Of a DNA stretch of 64,000 nucleotides, positions 60,527-64,000 are shown in pieces; position 1 is the stretch's first letter; every line of letters begins with the position of its first letter. Below the pieces are notes generated by a model. It did no database searches. It was not told the DNA's origin and saw only the letters and a list, made by a program, of their open reading frames with translations. Source of the stretch: Demequina aurantiaca (GTDB taxonomy: Bacteria > Actinomycetota > Actinomycetes > Actinomycetales > Demequinaceae); assembly GCF_000975135.1 (NCBI RefSeq), contig NZ_BBRF01000001.1:1614380-1678379 (forward strand), in the 5' to 3' direction. The translations under genes were made by a program, and so were the position numbers.

Positions 60527-61660
60527 GTGGCCCGCCTTCATCTGACCGGCACCGTGGTGGTCGACGCCGCCACGCAGCACGATGAGGCGTGGGTGGAGGA
60601 CGGTCACATTACGTTCACGCGGCCAGTGACGGCCGATGCTGGGGCTAGCGGCACCACGACGCAGAACGAACCCTGGGTGGAGATTTCCGGGGTGGCGATT
60701 CCCGGGCTGGTGGACGTCCACTGTCACGTCGGGCTGGACTCGGGTGGAGCCGTCGACCCGGAACTCGCGCTCAAGCAGGCCACTGTGGACCGCGATGCTG
60801 GCACGCTGCTGATTCGGGACGCCGGGTCACCCATCGACAATTCCTTTGTCCAGGCCCATGAGGACCTGCCGCGGCTGATTCGCGCGGGTCGCTTCATCGC
60901 CCGTCCCAAGCGCTACCTGCGCGGCTACGGCCGCGAGATCGAGGTGGAGGACTTGGTGCGCGTGGTGGTTGAGGAGGCCAAGCGCGGCGACGGCTGGGTC
61001 AAGATCATCTCTGACTGGATTGACCGCGACACCGGTGACCTGGAACCGCTGTGGCCCGCTGACCTGCTTGCGGAGGCCATCGCCGCCGCCCATGCGTTGG
61101 GGGTTCGGGTGACGGCCCACACGTTCGCCACGGAGAGCATCGACCCTCTGCTGGACGCACGCATCGACTGCATCGAGCACGGCACGGGCATGACTCGCGG
61201 GCAGATGGAGCGGGCCGCGGCAGCCGGGGTGCCGGTGGTGCCCACCCTGCTGCAGGTGGCCAACTTCGAGAACTACGCGGCCCAGGGGAGAGCCAAGTTT
61301 CCTGCCTATGCCGAGCGCATGCAGCGCATGTACGACAATCGTTTCGCTCAAGTGAGGGCCTTCCGTGACGCGGGACTGACGCTGTTGGTAGGCACCGATG
61401 CCGGCGGCACCATCGGCCACGGCGCGATCGCCGAGGAGGCCGAGCTGATGGTCGAGGCGGGCATTCCCGCTGCCGAGGTCGTCGCCGCGGCCTCCTGGTC
61501 AGCCAGGCATTTCCTGGGTGCACGTGGCCTCACCGAGGGCGCCAGCGCGGATCTAGTGATCTACCCACGCGACCCGCGCCGAGACATCACTGCCTTGCGT
61601 GAGCCCGCGACCATTGTGCTGCGGGGAAGCGTCGTGGCGAGTGCAGGATCCGGAGCCTAG
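60527..61660 (+). CDS. Amidohydrolase family protein
   Basis: 377 residues from a GTG 8 bases after the ffh stop. TIM-barrel amidohydrolase with the metal site VDVHCHVGLD (HxH), VTAHTFATESID (His), CIEHGTGMT (His) and VGTDAGG (Asp), and an N-terminal strand domain that returns at the end (ADLVIYPRDP). Resembles imidazolonepropionase/HutI-like or aryldialkylphosphatase-related hydrolases of unknown substrate. Close spacing suggests it shares the ffh transcript. Confidence 0.85.
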   Translation: MARLHLTGTVVVDAATQHDEAWVEDGHITFTRPVTADAGASGTTTQNEPWVEISGVAIPGLVDVHCHVGLDSGGAVDPELALKQATVDRDAGTLLIRDAGSPIDNSFVQAHEDLPRLIRAGRFIARPKRYLRGYGREIEVEDLVRVVVEEAKRGDGWVKIISDWIDRDTGDLEPLWPADLLAEAIAAAHALGVRVTAHTFATESIDPLLDARIDCIEHGTGMTRGQMERAAAAGVPVVPTLLQVANFENYAAQGRAKFPAYAERMQRMYDNRFAQVRAFRDAGLTLLVGTDAGGTIGHGAIAEEAELMVEAGIPAAEVVAAASWSARHFLGARGLTEGASADLVIYPRDPRRDITALREPATIVLRGSVVASAGSGA

Positions 61661-61721
61661 CGAGACCGTGCAATCCGCACGGCGCTCGTAGACGAACCGT
61701 CTTCATACCTAGGAGGACCAT

Positions 61722-63080
61722 ATGTCCGCAATCGACGTGGGGCGTGAACGCGCGAATCGCGCTGCCCGACGGAGCGTATGGTCCGACGCGTTGGAGGCCG
61801 CGATGTGGCTTGCTGCGATCACCGGCATTGCGTTCATGATCGCCAGCGGCGGATTTACCGTGGCGACCGCTGCGAACTGGTGGAACACGTTGGGTCGCGC
61901 CATCGGCATCGTCGCCGCGGTGATGATGATGACGCAAGTGTTGTTGGCCTCGCGGGCACCGTGGATCGAGAAGGTCATTGGTCACGACCGTGCGATCGCC
62001 AAGCACACCCGTCTGGGCAAGGTAGCGATCTTGCTGATGTTTGTGCACCTCATCCTGATGACGGCGACGACCGCGGCCTTCGACGACCGATCATTCGTTG
62101 AGCAGACCATCAGGTGGCAGGACTACGGCTGGTTCATGCTATTCGCGCAGATCGCGTCCGTGAGCTTCCTGGTGGTGCTGGTGACGTCGCTCACGGCTGT
62201 CCGGTTGCGCTGGCGATACGAACGCTGGCACGCGGTCCACCTGCTGGTCTATGTGGGTGTGGCCTTCGCCGTCCCGCACCAGTTCCTCGAGGGGACCACC
62301 TTTGTAGGCGGGGGCGTGGCGTGGTGGTTCTGGGCAGCGTTGTGGACCGTGAGCATCGGTTCGTTCGTCGTCTATCGACTGATACGCCCGCTGCTCCTGA
62401 CCGGCAGGCATCACCTCACTGTCGAGTCCGTCGACACGCTGGGGGACGGCTCGACGTCCGTCACAATCGCCGGGCGCGACGTGGCCCGATTGCGCGCCCA
62501 GGCTGGTCAGTTCTTTCTGTGGCGCTTCCTCAGTCCTGGGCTGCGCTGGCAGTCGCACCCCTATTCGCTGTCCGCGGCACCCGGCGACCGCCTCCGGATC
62601 ACCGTGAAGGCCTCGGGAGATGGGTCCGGACGCGTGGCGGAGGTGCCGGTCGGGACACGCGTGATGATTGAGGGTCCGCTCGGCATCTTTACCCACTCGC
62701 GGCGCGCCAAGTCGGCACTCCTGCTGGTCAGCGCGGGCATCGGCATCACCCCGGTACGTTCCATGCTTGAGGCCGTCGAGCCCGGCGATGACTGCACGGT
62801 GGTGGTGCGGGTGCGCTCGCGCGCCGAGGCGCCGTTGCTCGACGAGGTGGAGGAACTCGCAAACGCCAGAGGCGCCACGCTGCACGTGCTCGAGGGCCAA
62901 CGCGGTGCGACCTGGGGTACCGCTGAGTTGCCGGCGAGCATCGGCCAGTTCGTTGCCGATCCCGCCGCCACCGACGTCTATGTCTGTGGCCCGCCCGGTT
63001 GGTCGACGGTCGTTGCGGCCGATGCTGCCGCGGCTGGCGTGCCCGCCGAGGCAATACATCGCGAAGAGTTTGGGTGGTAG
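61722..63080 (+). CDS. Ferric reductase-like transmembrane flavoprotein
   Basis: 452 residues, ATG after TAGGAGG. Six membrane helices (residues about 25-225) with heme-type His in KHTRLGKVAILLMFVHL and WHAVHLLVYVGVA, as in ferric reductase/NOX proteins. Then an FNR-type module: a FAD-binding strand set with WQSHPYSLSAAP, and an NAD(P) motif GIGITPVRSM plus a YVCGPPGW near the end. It takes electrons from NAD(P)H and passes them across the membrane. It is the first gene of a set with the FMN-binding and ApbE genes. Confidence 0.9.
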   Translation: MSAIDVGRERANRAARRSVWSDALEAAMWLAAITGIAFMIASGGFTVATAANWWNTLGRAIGIVAAVMMMTQVLLASRAPWIEKVIGHDRAIAKHTRLGKVAILLMFVHLILMTATTAAFDDRSFVEQTIRWQDYGWFMLFAQIASVSFLVVLVTSLTAVRLRWRYERWHAVHLLVYVGVAFAVPHQFLEGTTFVGGGVAWWFWAALWTVSIGSFVVYRLIRPLLLTGRHHLTVESVDTLGDGSTSVTIAGRDVARLRAQAGQFFLWRFLSPGLRWQSHPYSLSAAPGDRLRITVKASGDGSGRVAEVPVGTRVMIEGPLGIFTHSRRAKSALLLVSAGIGITPVRSMLEAVEPGDDCTVVVRVRSRAEAPLLDEVEELANARGATLHVLEGQRGATWGTAELPASIGQFVADPAATDVYVCGPPGWSTVVAADAAAAGVPAEAIHREEFGW

Positions 63081-63082
63081 AG

Positions 63083-63580
63083 ATGAAGACATCGAGAAAG
63101 CTCATGGTGGGCGGAGCCTCCGTGGTGATCCTAGGTGCAGGATTCGCGGCGGCGCCCGAGGCGGCGGTTCTGGAACTCACCGACCCGGGTGCGGAGACGG
63201 CCTCGGGTGCGACCGACCAGCCCACCACTGAAGCCACCGCGGCTCCCGACACCTCGCCCGTACCCGAAACCTCAACGCCCCCGGACGTCAGCGAGGAAGC
63301 CGCGGACGGCACCTACCCAGGCCCCGTCGTCACCAACATCCGCGGGGACTACCAACTGCAGATCGTGGTGGTCGACGCAGTGGTGACCGACGTGGAGTTC
63401 CTCGCGGCGGGCACCGAGGCCGCCGAGTCCGTTTCCATTAACGCCAGGGCACTGCCTATTCTTCGCGAGGAGATCCTGGAGGCCCAGGACTGGGACGTGG
63501 ACTACGTCAGCGGCGCCTCGTTCACCTCGCCGGCAATGGTCGAATCCGCACAGGGCGCGTTCGACGACGCCGGCCTATAG
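63083..63580 (+). CDS. FMN-binding domain protein
   Basis: 165 residues; ATG overlaps the region just after the reductase stop (2-base gap). N-terminal membrane anchor or signal (LMVGGASVVILGAGFAAA), a Thr/Pro/Ala-rich linker, then an FMN-binding domain with YPGPVVTNIRGDYQLQI and SGASFTSP (residues 143-150). In this family the Thr (Thr148) is linked to FMN by ApbE, whose gene follows. It should be an extracytoplasmic electron carrier. Confidence 0.88.
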   Translation: MKTSRKLMVGGASVVILGAGFAAAPEAAVLELTDPGAETASGATDQPTTEATAAPDTSPVPETSTPPDVSEEAADGTYPGPVVTNIRGDYQLQIVVVDAVVTDVEFLAAGTEAAESVSINARALPILREEILEAQDWDVDYVSGASFTSPAMVESAQGAFDDAGL

Positions 63581-63583
63581 GCC

Positions 63584-64000
63584 ATGAGGGAATCACTCAA
63601 GCGTCGCGTAGTCACCGCGATGACCATGGACTTCACGCTGGACGTGCCGGCATCCGTATCCGACGACGCCCTCGACACGGTGATGCCCTTTATCGAGTCC
63701 GACCTGCAGTGGGCGGACTCCATCTTTAGCCTCTACAAGCCCGACTCCGAACTGTCACGGCTGGGGCGTGGCGAGGCCAGCATCGGCGACTGTGTGCCCG
63801 CCGTCGCGGAGGTGCTCGACCTGTGCGAAAAGTACCGCGACGAGACGGGCGGGGCTTTTGATGCCCGCCGCCCCGATGGGGTGATCGACCCCACCGGCAT
63901 CGTCAAAACCTGGGCCATGGAACGGGTGCGATGGCGGTTCCCACTCCTGGGAGCATCGGCGTGGCTGTGGGGATGTGCCGGTGACGTGTCCGCCCAGGGG
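63584..64000 (+). CDS. apbE: ApbE, FAD:protein FMN transferase (cut by window)
   Basis: The ATG is 3 bases after the FMN-binding protein stop and the frame is open for 139 codons to the window end. Features: FTLDVPASV strand, SIFSLYKPDSELSRLG, VLDLCEKYRDETGGAFDAR and DPTGIVKTWAMERV, the ApbE pattern including the Gly-rich FD and KG/W residues. It transfers FMN from FAD to Thr residues of exported FMN-binding domains; the neighbour is the obvious target. The C-terminus lies outside the window. Confidence 0.85.
   Translation, partial: MRESLKRRVVTAMTMDFTLDVPASVSDDALDTVMPFIESDLQWADSIFSLYKPDSELSRLGRGEASIGDCVPAVAEVLDLCEKYRDETGGAFDARRPDGVIDPTGIVKTWAMERVRWRFPLLGASAWLWGCAGDVSAQG

Overview
The window is a high-GC actinobacterial chromosome segment, most likely from the order Micrococcales (a Demequina- or Cellulomonas-like organism; this is inference, not a database match). 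The evidence is the core block smc / ftsY / amtB / glnB / glnD / ffh, a class II T-box leader on an IleS2-type isoleucyl-tRNA synthetase, two actinobacterial DUF2510 proteins, a DUF4233 gene directly after folC, a SigK/RskA pair and a GlnR-type operator. I see no rRNA, tRNA, CRISPR array, transposase or integrase.

Layout. 1-4.5 kb holds small accessory genes: an NYN-like nuclease with a heptad minisatellite, a 33-residue cysteine-rich microprotein, a VOC protein, an HbpS/GlcG-like protein and a YbaK deacylase. 4.5-7.2 kb is a four-gene, mostly ATGA-coupled locus: an SAV_915-like protein, a WXG100-sized helical protein, a WXG-like protein with a glycine-zipper C-terminus and a multi-pass PH-like membrane protein. 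It looks like an orphan type VII secretion (ESX) type effector set. 7.2-14.5 kb has a hydrolase, a CPA1 Na+/H+ antiporter, SigK and RskA behind two tiny Met-repeat lipoproteins, a DUF1304 membrane gene boxed by inverted repeats, and the thiol-redox protein DipZ. 14.5-19.9 kb has a DUF6318 lipoprotein, a hexanucleotide repeat, a patatin/PlsC lipid pair, and small enzymes.

20.2-31.8 kb is one gene for a surface protein of about 3,870 residues. It has a signal peptide, an N-terminal head, three propeller/GEVED modules, fourteen DUF11-like repeats that each carry a cysteine pair, and a sortase-type tail. 31.9-36 kb has a sugar dehydrogenase lipoprotein, a VOC protein and an MFS exporter. 36-48 kb is housekeeping: T-box-ileS, a cysteine synthase, two complete folC paralogues, a methyltransferase and apt. 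48.1-60.5 kb is the core block ndk, smc, ftsY, amtB-glnB-glnD, ffh. 60.5-64 kb ends with an amidohydrolase and a flavin electron-transfer set (transmembrane ferric-reductase-like protein, FMN-binding protein, ApbE), the last cut by the window edge.

How the genes work together. ffh and ftsY supply the two protein GTPases of co-translational secretion that the many exported proteins here need. amtB-glnB-glnD is an ammonium uptake and sensing operon with a GlnR operator. ApbE would flavinylate the FMN-binding protein next to it, which would take electrons from the membrane reductase.

Two patterns cross gene boundaries. First, many genes lacking a Shine-Dalgarno site have a TANNNT-like -10 element ending exactly 6 (sometimes 7) bases before the start codon, which predicts widespread leaderless transcripts. 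Second, paired short motifs form dispersed intergenic elements: three copies around the DUF1304 gene and upstream of ndk, and another inverted pair flanking smc.
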